A stretch of DNA of 64,000 bases from Clostridium aceticum (GCF_001042715.1 NZ_CP009687.1:921418-985417), one strand, 5' to 3'. Numbered from the stretch's first letter, positions 1 through 8,740 are shown. Program-made: numbers and translations. The notes: a model not told the origin generated them from the sequence alone.

Positions 1-344
1 AGGGACAGACAGGAAAAATGTCAGAAGGAAATGTAGAACGTTTCATAAGGCAATATGGAAAACAGGCAAAAACAATCTGCGAAGAAGTGCCGGATAATGT
101 GTATCCCCACATGCTACGTCGCACGAGGGCAACCGATTTATATCAAAATGGTGTTGAACTGGCATTAGTGTCCAAGATTCTTGGCCATGCCTCTATTGAA
201 ACTACTAAAATTTATGCAACACCATCCATGGAAATGATGAGACAGGCATTGGAATCTGTTGAAACACCAGAACAGGCTACCGAAAAGCCATTATGGAAAA
301 AATGCAGCGAAGAAGAACTGGCAAAACTGTGTGGATTACGGTAA
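1..344 (+). CDS. Tyrosine recombinase/integrase, C-terminal part (5' end outside window)
   Basis: The reading frame is open to the left edge, so the gene starts outside the window; the first internal ATG is at 18. The visible part carries the end of the catalytic domain of phage-type tyrosine recombinases: an HxxR box (HMLRRTR), the downstream LGHASIETT box with its histidine, and the nucleophile tyrosine in TKIYAT. Such proteins cut and rejoin DNA at attachment sites of integrative elements. A strong hairpin follows the stop. It lies next to an IS66 remnant and an AT-rich gene block, so it may be the left-end enzyme of an old mobile element. Whether the whole enzyme is intact cannot be seen. 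Confidence 0.85.
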   Translation, partial: GQTGKMSEGNVERFIRQYGKQAKTICEEVPDNVYPHMLRRTRATDLYQNGVELALVSKILGHASIETTKIYATPSMEMMRQALESVETPEQATEKPLWKKCSEEELAKLCGLR

Positions 345-347
345 AGT

Positions 348-414
348 AAAATCCTCAGGATTTGTGATGCGAATGCCCAAATTAAGCGACCTGTAGCAAA
401 TCCTGAGGATTTTT
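348..414 (+). terminator. Rho-independent terminator of the recombinase gene
   Basis: AAATCCTCAGGATTT and its exact reverse complement AAATCCTGAGGATTT are separated by about 35 nt and followed by a short T run. Each arm is itself almost palindromic. Confidence 0.7.
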
Positions 415-424
415 AAAAGATGAG

Positions 425-590
425 GATAATGTAGCATTATTATCTATTTCTAAAGATCCGTCTTCTAGGAATACTTTGAAGCTTGAAGTAGTGGTTTGGT
501 ATATGCCAAAGCTTTACCAAGGGCACTTTTGGGAATAGCATCTTTTATTTCTCTATCTACATAAGCTATAAACACTTCTATTTATTGGCT
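425..590 (-). pseudogene. IS66-type transposase remnant (TnpC C-terminal part)
   Basis: Read on the minus strand, one frame gives IPKSALGKALAYTK and a second gives FLEDGSLEIDNNA. Both match in order the C-terminal region of IS66 family transposases (the LEDGRLEIDNN box). The two pieces are in different frames and neither has a start, so this is a decayed fragment about 165 bp long. The remaining 590-789 region upstream of the next gene holds no ORF; a TTGACG hexamer at 684-689 could be a -35 box but no convincing -10 accompanies it. Confidence 0.6.
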
Positions 591-789
591 TAGATGCCTC
601 AAAAGGGGTGTGCTTTTTCCTAAAAACGAATTAAAAAATTTAATGTATATATTTGGAAGTATAGAATATCTCTATTTTACTTTTTGACGTCGAATAATAT
701 ACAATTATGAAATGAATTTGCAAATTTCAACATATGTCTATTAAAGTGCATAATAGTTAGAGTTAAATTATTATTTTAAGGAGACCATC

Positions 790-1482
790 ATGGTAAACAA
801 GCTAAGTAGTGAAGAAATAAGTATTCTATTAGAAATGAGAATATTTGCATATAGTTTTTTAAAGCATGCATTATATATTGAGCCTTCAAGAGAATTCCTA
901 AAAGCAGTTATAGAAAATAATGCAGTTGAATCTTTTCCTTTTACTGAAAAAAGTGAGTTGATAAATGAAGGAATAATACAGATAAATAGCTTTCTAAAAG
1001 AAAATAACGTTCTTGAAATAAGTGAGTATGAAAAGCTCCATTGGGATTATACCCGTATGTTTATTGGTCCTAATTCACTGCCTGTACCTCCGTGGGAATC
1101 AGTATATTTAAATAAAGATCGTTTGGTATTTCAAAAAGAAACTTTTGAAGTTAGAAAAAACTATTTAAAATACTACTTTATCTCCAAGAATTATCCTCGT
1201 GAGCCAGATGACCATATAGGAATAGAGCTAGATTTTATGTGTAGATTAAATAAAATTGCTATGGAGAATAATGAAATTCAAAATACAAATAAATTATTAG
1301 AAGTATTAAATGATCAAGAAAGTTTTCTAAGAGAACATATTCTTAAATGGATACCAGATTTTTCAATTAGTATGATAAATAGCTCTAATACAGAATTTTA
1401 TCGAGGAATTGCTAAAATTTTAAAAGGATATGTTGAAGTTGATTATCTAATATTGAAAGAATTGATTGAAAGATCAACTTAA
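790..1482 (+). CDS. TorD/DmsD family molybdoenzyme maturation chaperone
   Basis: Proteins of this family bind the Tat signal peptide of a DMSO-reductase-family enzyme and hold it in the cytoplasm until the molybdenum cofactor is inserted. The 230-residue all-helical protein shows the family blocks YTRMFIGP (87-94), PPWESVY (100-106) and EPDDHIGIELDFM (138-150). An AAGGAG ribosome site at 778-783 sets the ATG. It is first in a run with the dmsA-type gene 52 nt downstream, which is its probable client, as the twin-arginine signal there suggests. The gene is clearly richer in A+T than genes after 9 kb. Exact subtype (TorD versus DmsD) cannot be decided. Confidence 0.88.
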   Translation: MVNKLSSEEISILLEMRIFAYSFLKHALYIEPSREFLKAVIENNAVESFPFTEKSELINEGIIQINSFLKENNVLEISEYEKLHWDYTRMFIGPNSLPVPPWESVYLNKDRLVFQKETFEVRKNYLKYYFISKNYPREPDDHIGIELDFMCRLNKIAMENNEIQNTNKLLEVLNDQESFLREHILKWIPDFSISMINSSNTEFYRGIAKILKGYVEVDYLILKELIERST

Positions 1483-1534
1483 ATATGTATTCAGTTGGAA
1501 AAATTTTATACTAATTTGATAGGAGTTGATTTTT

Positions 1535-4114
1535 ATGAATAATTTTATTGATAAAGTAAAAAGTTTTAAAATGAATAGAAGGTCATTTTTAAAATGGAGC
1601 GCAGCTACATCTGCTGCATTAATGGTTACAGGTTATGAAAGTGAGCTTTCTGAAGTGTCTGCGGCTGAAGCGGATAGTATTTTAAGCAAAAAAGGAGAAT
1701 GGGTAAGTGCAGCATGTTGGCATAATTGTGGGGGAAGATGTTTAAATAAGGCATATGTAGTAGATGGTGTTGTTATAAGACAAAAAACAGATGATACTCA
1801 TCCTGATAGTATTGATTTTCCTCAGCAAAGAGCATGTGCAAGAGGAAGGTCTCAGCGCAAACAGGTATTTGGAGCAGATAGATTAAAGTATCCAATGAAG
1901 CGTAAGCACTGGGCTCCCGGAGGTGGACAAAAAGAACTTCGTGGTAAGGATCAGTGGGTAAGAATTTCATGGAATGAAGCTCTTGATATAGTTTCTAGTG
2001 AAACTACAAGAATAAAAGAGAGCTATGGAAATCAATCTATTTATTTAGTACATGGAGCAGATGGAAGAAGTGGAGAAATGAGAGCTCCTTTTGCTTTATA
2101 TGGGGGGTATGTTGAAAAGTATGGAAGTAGATCTCGTGGAGCATGGGCAAGAGCAATGCAGCCTATTATGGGAATACACCAAAAACAACATGCCCTTAAC
2201 GATAGAATGGATATTTTAAATGCGAAATTAATAGTTTTATGGGGAAATAATCCAGCCTGGAACTCAGGAAGCTATGCTATGAATAATCTTTTAAGAGCTA
2301 AAGAAGCTGGAATTAAAATAATAAGTATAGATCCATTTTATAATACAACAGCATCGGTTTTAGCTGATGAATTTATACCTATAAGACCTGCAACTGATAC
2401 TCCGATGCTACTTGCAATTGCTTATGTTTTAATAACAGAAGATTCTCCTGAAAAACCTTTAATTGACTGGGATTTTTTAAATAGGTGCACAGTAGGATTT
2501 GACTCTGAGCATATGCCTCAGGGTGCAGACCCAAAGGAAAACTTTAAAGATTATGTTCTAGGTACGTATGATAACCAACCTAAGACTCCAGAGTGGGCTT
2601 CAGAAATTTGCGGAACACCTGCGGATAAAATTCGTTCTTTTGCAAATGAACTTGGATCAACTAAGCCAGCAACCGTTTTATTCGGATGGAATTCAGCAAG
2701 AATTGAGAAAGGACAGCACGTATGTCTTGCACAAACTACTGTTGGAGCGATGACGGGTAATATGGGCATAGCTGGAGGTTGCTTTAGTTGCAGTGCTCAA
2801 GAACCTTCAACCAATGGAGGACCAGCTCTTGTAAGGGCAGGAAGTACTGGAGTATCAGAACTGGAGAATCCTCTTAAGCAGCCAAAGTTATCTAGTGCAG
2901 AACATTGGGATGCTATTTTAACAGGAAAGTATACCGATGGAGTAGGAGCTAAAAAAGATATAGATGTTAGAATGATATATCATAGTCATAGTTCAACTCT
3001 TAACCAGACGAATAATGCAAATAAAGGTATTAAAGCACATCGTAAAGTGGAATTTGTTGTAACAAATCAGTATGTTTTAAATCCAAATGCAGCTTATTCA
3101 GATATTGTTCTTCCTATAACAACAATGTGGGAACGATTTGGAAATGTTACTGCTGGAAATAGAGAAACATTAATATGGGCAAGAAAAGTTATTGAACCAT
3201 TATTTGAATCAAAAGATGATTACTGGATTGCTAAAGAACTTGGAAAAAGGTGGGGAATAGATTCTTTGCAAATTCAACATATATCTGATGAGCAAATAAT
3301 ATTTAATCAAATTGCAGGAGCACAGGTTATAAAACCTGACAATTCAGGATATGAACCATTGGTTACTATAACGGACGATGATATAAAGGCTTGGGGAGTT
3401 GAAGGGAAGCCTCAAATTGGAAGAATAACACTTGATGAATTTAAAGAAAAGGGAATTTATCAGGTAGAAAGAAAGAAAGACGACAAATTTGTTTATATAC
3501 ATAACAAAAAATTCAGAGAAAACCCTGAAGAAAATCCTTTATCTACAAAAAGTGGTAAGATAGAAATTCATTGTCAGGAGCTTGCAGATATGGTTACTAA
3601 AGCAGGCTGGAATAAAGGAAACCCAATTGCAATATATGAACCTGCAACTCATGGATATGAAGCCACATTTAAAAATTGGAATAAAAAAATTAAAGGAAGA
3701 TATCCTCTTCAGCTTTGCAGTATACATGGTCAAAGACAAACACATTCGGTTATGGGAAATGTTCCATGGCTTCGTGAAGCATTTCCGTATGAATTGTACA
3801 TGAATACGATTGATGCGAAAGCACGTGGATTTTCAGAACAAGATGTAGTTCGTGTATTTAATGAACATGGTTCTCTTTTGAGAAGACTTCATATAACAGA
3901 AAGGGTAATGCCAGGTGTTGTACTTTTACCTCAAGGTTCATGGATTGAAATAGATGATAATGGAAACTGCAGGGGAGGATCTGCAAATATGTTAACTGGA
4001 GATTATCCATCAGGTCCAGACATAGAATCTTTTCAAGCATGTATTGTTGATGTTGAAAAATATAATAAGGAACTTGAACCTGATCATAAATGGAAACAAA
4101 GAATAGTTTTATAG
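1535..4114 (+). CDS. dmsA: DMSO-reductase-family molybdopterin oxidoreductase, catalytic subunit, Tat-exported
   Basis: Catalytic subunit of the bis-MGD enzyme family that reduces DMSO, TMAO and similar acceptors. I start it at ATG 1535, which has AGGAG nine bases upstream, rather than the in-frame TTG at 1526. Near the N-terminus NRRSFLKW and a following hydrophobic stretch form a Tat signal. Cysteines at about 61, 65, 69 and 101 (CxxxCxxxC then C) bind a 4Fe-4S cluster. The region YGSRSRGAW (about 197-205) aligns with the serine Mo-ligand stretch of DmsA (GTYSTAQ). At 859 residues it is somewhat longer than DmsA. The DmsB-type gene follows after 16 nt. The true substrate (DMSO, selenate, other oxyanion) is unknown; the name rests on family and gene order. 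Confidence 0.85.
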   Translation: MNNFIDKVKSFKMNRRSFLKWSAATSAALMVTGYESELSEVSAAEADSILSKKGEWVSAACWHNCGGRCLNKAYVVDGVVIRQKTDDTHPDSIDFPQQRACARGRSQRKQVFGADRLKYPMKRKHWAPGGGQKELRGKDQWVRISWNEALDIVSSETTRIKESYGNQSIYLVHGADGRSGEMRAPFALYGGYVEKYGSRSRGAWARAMQPIMGIHQKQHALNDRMDILNAKLIVLWGNNPAWNSGSYAMNNLLRAKEAGIKIISIDPFYNTTASVLADEFIPIRPATDTPMLLAIAYVLITEDSPEKPLIDWDFLNRCTVGFDSEHMPQGADPKENFKDYVLGTYDNQPKTPEWASEICGTPADKIRSFANELGSTKPATVLFGWNSARIEKGQHVCLAQTTVGAMTGNMGIAGGCFSCSAQEPSTNGGPALVRAGSTGVSELENPLKQPKLSSAEHWDAILTGKYTDGVGAKKDIDVRMIYHSHSSTLNQTNNANKGIKAHRKVEFVVTNQYVLNPNAAYSDIVLPITTMWERFGNVTAGNRETLIWARKVIEPLFESKDDYWIAKELGKRWGIDSLQIQHISDEQIIFNQIAGAQVIKPDNSGYEPLVTITDDDIKAWGVEGKPQIGRITLDEFKEKGIYQVERKKDDKFVYIHNKKFRENPEENPLSTKSGKIEIHCQELADMVTKAGWNKGNPIAIYEPATHGYEATFKNWNKKIKGRYPLQLCSIHGQRQTHSVMGNVPWLREAFPYELYMNTIDAKARGFSEQDVVRVFNEHGSLLRRLHITERVMPGVVLLPQGSWIEIDDNGNCRGGSANMLTGDYPSGPDIESFQACIVDVEKYNKELEPDHKWKQRIVL

Positions 4115-4130
4115 TATAGGAGGATTTTTT

Positions 4131-4682
4131 ATGAGGCAAAAAGGGTTTTTCTTTAATATGGAAAAATGTTCTCAGTGCAAATCATGTGTTATAGCTTGTA
4201 AAGATAAAAATAATCTTGAAGTAGGAGCAAATTTCAGACATGTTGATGCATATGAAGGGGGGAAATTTCCTAATCCATGGATGTACTTTATATCATTATC
4301 TTGTAATCACTGCGAGAATCCTATTTGTGTTAAAAATTGTCCAACTGGGGCAATGACTAAACGAATAGAAGATGGGATAGTTTATGTGAATACAGATAAA
4401 TGTGCTGGATGTCAAAGATGCGTAAAATCATGTCCTTATGGAGCACCTCAATATCGCAAAGAATTGAAAAAGACTAGCAAATGCGATATGTGTTATGAAT
4501 TAACAGACGCTGGAGAAGAGCCAGTATGTATTTCAGCATGTAATATGAGAGCACTAGAGTGCAAAGATATAGGGGAACTTAGAAAAATAAGCGGTACAAC
4601 AGCAGATGTTAGAGGTCTTGCAGATTCTAAATTAACAAATCCATCCTTAGTTATAAAGCCTAAGAAAGAAGCCTTTAAATAA
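4131..4682 (+). CDS. dmsB: Four-cluster ferredoxin subunit (DmsB-like)
   Basis: Electron-transfer partner of the preceding molybdoenzyme. The 183-residue protein has four cysteine groups in the order CSQCKSCVIAC, CNHCENPICVKNC, CAGCQRCVKSC and CDMCYE...CISAC, the standard pattern for four 4Fe-4S clusters in DmsB/NrfC proteins. It has no signal peptide of its own, so if exported it would travel piggyback on the Tat signal of DmsA, as known for the family. TAGGAGG lies a few bases before the ATG. A membrane-anchor subunit of DmsC type is not encoded next to it; a polyferredoxin gene stands in that place. Confidence 0.88.
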   Translation: MRQKGFFFNMEKCSQCKSCVIACKDKNNLEVGANFRHVDAYEGGKFPNPWMYFISLSCNHCENPICVKNCPTGAMTKRIEDGIVYVNTDKCAGCQRCVKSCPYGAPQYRKELKKTSKCDMCYELTDAGEEPVCISACNMRALECKDIGELRKISGTTADVRGLADSKLTNPSLVIKPKKEAFK

Positions 4683-4710
4683 ATAATTTAATTATTAGGA
4701 TGGGATTCAT

Positions 4711-5829
4711 ATGCTTATTAAGTATTTTATTAAAAAGCTTACAAAAAAGAATTATCCTGTTATATCAAAAAATTACTGTTTAAGTAATATTAATAGATTT
4801 AGTGAATGCAGCAGATGTAGAGATGTTTGCCCAGTTAAGGCAATAAAGTATGAAGAAGATAATATAGTAATTAATGAGAATATTTGTTCAGGTTGTGGTA
4901 TCTGTAGAACTATTTGTCCCTCTAAAGCCATAAACTTAAAGTCTTTTGGAGAAATAAGTGCTTTTAATGAAGCAAAACAAAAAGATTTTTTAGTAGTTGG
5001 ATGTGTGAAAGAAGGAAATAAAGGAAATATTAAATTTCCTTGTCTTCATGGACTACATAAGGAGTATTTAGCAGCATTTATTATTATTTTAAGAAATAGA
5101 AAAGTATATTTTAATTTGAGCGAATGTACGGAATGTATTTATGGAAAGGATTGTAATGCATTTCAAAATTCATTAGAAAAAGTAGTATTATTTTTGAAGA
5201 ATTTAAATATTAATCCTGACTATGAAATACTAAATGATTCAGAAAAGAAAATTACGTACCCTAAAAATCAATTTTCACGTAGAGATTTTTTTTCATTAAT
5301 AAAAAAAGAATCAACATATTTAGTCGCTGATATAGTTTTGAATTCTATAAAAACTGACAATAATGATGAGTTTAATGAAAGAAAATTCTTAATAGATACG
5401 ATTAAAAACTTAGGGTGTATAGAGGAACAACTCTTAGATAAAGATAATGGAATGTTTACTAGCTATAATTTAAATTCTAAATGCAATGGATGTGGGGTTT
5501 GTGAAGCTGTTTGTCCGTGGAATGCATGGGAAGTTAAAGAAGATAAGGAACAAGTTAGTATAAAGCATAGCATTAGTTTATGTAGATCTTGCGGCATATG
5601 TACCAGTATGTGTTTAGAAAAAGCTATACAAGAAGAACCATTTCCACTACATTCTATATTTAAAGATTTTATAATAAAAAAGGAAATTTCTTTAGCTTAC
5701 TGTAAATATTGTTGGGACAAATATGTTCCAGGAACAAAGGATTTAGGCATATGTAATAAATGTGAAAAGATGAATAATATAAGAATGTCATTAAAATATA
5801 ATGATATTATAGGAGGAGATGAGATTTAA
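4711..5829 (+). CDS. Polyferredoxin, 4Fe-4S dicluster-type protein
   Basis: A 372-residue iron-sulfur protein with two pairs of ferredoxin motifs: CSRCRDVCPVKA and CSGCGICRTICPSKA near the N-terminus, then CNGCGVCEAVCPW and CRSCGICTSMC around residues 255-300, plus a C-terminal CxxC...CxxC knot (CKYC, CNKC). An internal SRRDFFSL stretch at about 188 resembles a twin-arginine motif but is not N-terminal. There are no membrane segments. It probably carries electrons for the DmsAB enzyme, standing in for the missing anchor subunit; this is inference from position. The stop codon abuts the ATG of tatA. Confidence 0.75.
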   Translation: MLIKYFIKKLTKKNYPVISKNYCLSNINRFSECSRCRDVCPVKAIKYEEDNIVINENICSGCGICRTICPSKAINLKSFGEISAFNEAKQKDFLVVGCVKEGNKGNIKFPCLHGLHKEYLAAFIIILRNRKVYFNLSECTECIYGKDCNAFQNSLEKVVLFLKNLNINPDYEILNDSEKKITYPKNQFSRRDFFSLIKKESTYLVADIVLNSIKTDNNDEFNERKFLIDTIKNLGCIEEQLLDKDNGMFTSYNLNSKCNGCGVCEAVCPWNAWEVKEDKEQVSIKHSISLCRSCGICTSMCLEKAIQEEPFPLHSIFKDFIIKKEISLAYCKYCWDKYVPGTKDLGICNKCEKMNNIRMSLKYNDIIGGDEI

Positions 5830-6006
5830 ATGTTTGGAAAAATAGGTATGTCTGAGTTAGTAGTTGTTTTGATAATAGCTCTTGTTATTTTTGGCCCTTC
5901 AAAGCTTCCTGAAATAGGTAAAGCTTTTGGAAAAGCATTAGGAGAATTCAGAACTCATGCTAAAAAAATATCTGAAGATATAGAAAAAGACACTAATGAG
6001 TTATAA
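5830..6006 (+). CDS. tatA: Twin-arginine translocase subunit TatA/E
   Basis: A 58-residue protein, MFGKIGMSELVVVLIIALV onward, followed by the FGPSKLPEIGKAFGKALGEF block that marks TatA/TatE: one short membrane helix, the FGP hinge, then an amphipathic helix and a charged tail. TatA forms the pore of the Tat pathway that exports folded cofactor-bearing proteins. The ATG begins at the base directly after the previous stop, with AGGAGGAGATGAG upstream as ribosome site. Lying between the Tat-signalled DmsA and tatC, it points to a dedicated export system for this enzyme. Confidence 0.93.
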   Translation: MFGKIGMSELVVVLIIALVIFGPSKLPEIGKAFGKALGEFRTHAKKISEDIEKDTNEL

Positions 6007-6016
6007 AAAATAAAGA

Positions 6017-6046
6017 CTAAAGGCGCTGTTATGACAGTGCCTTTAG
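6017..6046 (+). terminator. Intercistronic hairpin between tatA and tatC
   Basis: CTAAAGGCGCTGT and ACAGTGCCTTTAG form a 13-bp stem with one G-U wobble and a TATG loop. No T run follows, so it may act as an mRNA-stability or weak termination element rather than a full terminator. Confidence 0.5.
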
Positions 6047-6074
6047 CATTTAAACTACTGGGGAGGTTTTATTA

Positions 6075-6881
6075 ATGCAAGATATTCAATTAACTCTGAT
6101 AGAGCACCTAGGTGAGTTAAGAAAAAGAATTATAATCATTGCCATATCAATTATAGCTGGTGCTTTAATTAGTTACAATTATATAGATAAAATCATGAAA
6201 TATATTATCAAGCCAGGTAAGAGCTTAGAATTTATATATGTATCTCCTCCAGAGCTGTTTTTAGAGTACGTCAAAATATCCTTTGTAGTTGGTACAACGA
6301 TGGCACTGCCAATTATTTTATTTCAAATTTGGTTATTTATAAGACCCGGACTAAAAGGTAAAGAGCAAAAATACTTATTGCTTGCTATGAATATGGGGAT
6401 TTTATTTTTTATAATTGGAATAGCATTTGCCTACTTTATAGTTATACCAATTATAATTCAGTTTTTTGTTAGTATATCAGTTGATAAAGTTTCCCCTTTA
6501 TTTTCATTTGCTAAATATGTAAGCTTTATGAGTTCATTACTTTTATCTTTTGGTTTAATATTTGAACTACCAATGCTGGTTTTGCTTCTTACTCAGTTGG
6601 GGTTAATAAATCCTAATATGTTAAAAAAACATAGAAAAATAGCCGTATTTATAATATTTCTATTAGCTACTATTTTAACACCACCAGATATTGTTTCGCA
6701 GTTTTTATTGGCTGGACCTATGATTTTATTGTATGAATTTAGTATTTTTTTATCTTCTTTTGTATACTCAGCTAAAAACAAGAAGATTAGAATTATAACC
6801 AAGATAGTTATTATTTTAATTATATTAACTGTTATAATAGGGATTTGCTATATTAAGGGATTACATCACTTACTCTTTTAA
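6075..6881 (+). CDS. tatC: Twin-arginine translocase subunit TatC
   Basis: Signal-recognition subunit of the Tat translocase. The 268-residue protein has the N-terminal LIEHLGELRKRI box that reads twin-arginine signals, the FIRPGLKGKEQKY segment of the first cytoplasmic loop, and about six hydrophobic membrane spans. A GGGGAGG ribosome site precedes the ATG. With tatA it forms a minimal TatAC pair, the usual set in Gram-positives. Its position behind the DmsAB genes implies it serves that enzyme. Confidence 0.95.
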   Translation: MQDIQLTLIEHLGELRKRIIIIAISIIAGALISYNYIDKIMKYIIKPGKSLEFIYVSPPELFLEYVKISFVVGTTMALPIILFQIWLFIRPGLKGKEQKYLLLAMNMGILFFIIGIAFAYFIVIPIIIQFFVSISVDKVSPLFSFAKYVSFMSSLLLSFGLIFELPMLVLLLTQLGLINPNMLKKHRKIAVFIIFLLATILTPPDIVSQFLLAGPMILLYEFSIFLSSFVYSAKNKKIRIITKIVIILIILTVIIGICYIKGLHHLLF

Positions 6882-6978
6882 GACGTAATTTTAAAATAGC
6901 TAATAGGGTAACAAAGAGAGTGTATTAAATAATAACTATAACAAAATTAGAAAAGAGACAGAGGATGTGAAGCTAAAA

Positions 6979-8190
6979 ATGATAAAAATAAGTGAAGCGA
7001 TAAATATAATTACTAAAGAAGCTAAGTTATTAGAAGTAGAGAAAGTGCATATTTTATCATCTTTAAATAAAATTTTAGCAGAAGATATATACTCAAAAGA
7101 TAATTTACCTTCTTTTGATAAATCTGCTATGGATGGATATGCAATAAAAAGTGAAGATACTAAAAATTGTGAATCAAAAAATCCTGTTGAGCTAAGAATA
7201 AAGGGAATTATTAAGGCTGGAGATTATTATGAAGAAGAGATAAAATGTGGTGAAGCGATTAAGATAATGACTGGAGCAGCAGTTCCAAGAGGAGCAAACG
7301 CTGTTATAGAAATAGAAAAAGTAAATACAGTAAAAGATAAGCTTATATTAAATAGTGTTGTAAAAAAAGAAAATAATATAATTAAAATGGGAGAAGAAAT
7401 AGAAATAGGAGACTTAGCAATACAAAAAGGAAAAATGATAAGACCAGCTGAAATAGGGCTTTTAGCTTCTTTAGGATATAAATATATACATGTCTATAAA
7501 TCTCCAGTAATTTCCCTTATTATAACAGGAGATGAATTAATAGAAATAGACGAAGAACCTTTTATGGGAAAAATAAGGAACAGCAATGAGTATTCTTTGC
7601 GAGCACTTATTGATAATCTTAATGGAAAATATATATCTTTAGGAGTAGTTTCAGATGATAAGAATATTTTAAAAGAAAAAATAAAATATGCTTTTGAGAA
7701 TTCAGATATAGTAATCACTTCTGGAGGAGCATCTGTGGGAGATTATGATTTTATAGAAGATGTTTTAAAAGAATTAGGTGCAGATATAAAATTTACCACT
7801 ATATCTATCAAGCCTGGAAAGCCAGTAACTTTTGCTGTATATAATGAAAAACTCTTTTTTGGATTACCTGGAAATCCTATGTCTATAATAACTGCGTTTG
7901 AAGAATTTGTAGTTCCTGCTGTAAATAAAATGATGGGGAAAAATAATTTAGTAAAAGAAGAAATTACTGTTGTATTGGCGGATGATTTTAAAGGGAAAAA
8001 AGGAAGGACAAAATATGTTTATGCAGATATAATAAAAGAAAATGGAAGATATTATGCATATAATGTAGGTTCACAATGTTCGAATCACTTAATTACATTA
8101 AGCAGAGCTAATGGAATAGTTATAATACCAGCAGATATTGGAAGTGTAAACAAAGGAGAAATATTAAATGGAAAATTTATATTTAAATAA
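6979..8190 (+). CDS. moeA: Molybdopterin molybdenumtransferase MoeA
   Basis: MoeA inserts molybdate into adenylated molybdopterin, giving active Mo-cofactor. The protein is about 403 residues and has the typical SFDKSAMDGYAI box near residue 45, the MTGAAVPRGANAVIEIE stretch, the MogA-like ITSGGASVGDYDF box and KPGKPVTFA with GLPGNP near the C-terminus. I prefer ATG 6979 (the MIKISEA start typical of the family); an in-frame GTG at 6967 is only one base from the AGAGGA element. It ends the AT-rich molybdoenzyme block and presumably supplies cofactor for DmsA. No other moa/mog genes occur in the window. Confidence 0.93.
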   Translation: MIKISEAINIITKEAKLLEVEKVHILSSLNKILAEDIYSKDNLPSFDKSAMDGYAIKSEDTKNCESKNPVELRIKGIIKAGDYYEEEIKCGEAIKIMTGAAVPRGANAVIEIEKVNTVKDKLILNSVVKKENNIIKMGEEIEIGDLAIQKGKMIRPAEIGLLASLGYKYIHVYKSPVISLIITGDELIEIDEEPFMGKIRNSNEYSLRALIDNLNGKYISLGVVSDDKNILKEKIKYAFENSDIVITSGGASVGDYDFIEDVLKELGADIKFTTISIKPGKPVTFAVYNEKLFFGLPGNPMSIITAFEEFVVPAVNKMMGKNNLVKEEITVVLADDFKGKKGRTKYVYADIIKENGRYYAYNVGSQCSNHLITLSRANGIVIIPADIGSVNKGEILNGKFIFK

Positions 8191-8220
8191 AGGTCCTATT
8201 ATTATATCAATAGTTTCAAC

Positions 8221-8450
8221 TATAGATAACCAATTTTATACCTTAACAAAATACGCCTTCCTGCGATTTCAGAAATGAACAATGTTAGCAATTCACTCCA
8301 GTGAAAAATCCTAAAATTTGCAAACTCGCTACCGCTCAAACATGCAAATTTCTTTACGGATTTTCCACTTACATGAATTGAACATTGTGGTCATTTCTTG
8401 CAAATGCATCCAGTCTGCATTTTGTTAAGATTTGTAGTTGGTTATCTATA
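8221..8450. repeat. MITE-like 230-bp imperfect palindrome
   Basis: The two ends are a perfect 13-bp inverted repeat (TATAGATAACCAA and TTGGTTATCTATA). Inside, the arms continue to pair imperfectly: CTTAACAAAAT, GAAATGA, ACAATGTT, CAATTCA and AAATCC each recur in order on the opposite strand, and the centre is TTTGCA...TGCAAA. It has no ORF. It could fold into one very long hairpin. I saw no second copy in the window and no clear target-site duplication. Confidence 0.75.
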
Positions 8451-8482
8451 AATCAGGTATGGGAAAAACTACTGTATAGATA

Positions 8483-8521
8483 AAAAAGCAACTTCTAGAA
8501 TTTTCTAGAAGTTGCTTTTTT
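8483..8521 (-). terminator. Bidirectional hairpin terminator downstream of tRNA-Thr
   Basis: AAAAGCAACTTCTAGAA and TTCTAGAAGTTGCTTTT pair fully, with A runs on one side and T runs on the other, so it can end transcription on both strands. The nearest transcript it would end is tRNA-Thr on the minus strand. Confidence 0.75.
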
Positions 8522-8533
8522 TCAATAACTAAA

Positions 8534-8610
8534 TGGAGCTGATGATGGGACTTGAACCCACGAACCTCTTCCTTACCAAGGAAGTGCTCTACCTGCTGAG
8601 CTACATCAGC
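8534..8610 (-). tRNA. tRNA-Thr (anticodon GGT)
   Basis: On the minus strand the acceptor arms GCTGATG and CATCAGC pair over 7 bp, the D arm is TAGCTCAGCAGGTAGAGCA, the anticodon loop TTGGTAA lies in a CTTCC/GGAAG stem, and the T loop is GGTTCAAGTCC. The CCA end is encoded. The anticodon GGT reads ACC/ACU threonine codons. Confidence 0.96.
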
Positions 8611-8711
8611 ATATAAAATTATTTTGGACACAAAAAATATTATACCTTAGATTAAGTCCTGTGTAAAGGAGAAATTTTTTTAAAAAAAAGAAAAAAATAC
8701 CTAACTATGTA

Positions 8712-8740
8712 TTGATTTTGCTTTTATCCTATGATACAAT
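8712..8740 (+). promoter_or_regulatory. Sigma-70-type promoter ahead of the cobalamin riboswitch
   Basis: TTGATT at 8712-8717 and TACAAT at 8735-8740 are 17 bp apart, a good match to the vegetative consensus. Downstream an inverted repeat CTTATAAAC/GTTTATAAG (about 8776-8802) precedes the riboswitch core. Confidence 0.6.

Noticed and set aside
1535-4114. Selenocysteine in the DMSO-reductase-type protein, suggested by the nearby selenium genes
   Set aside because: There is no in-frame TGA within the gene; the aligned ligand position carries serine.
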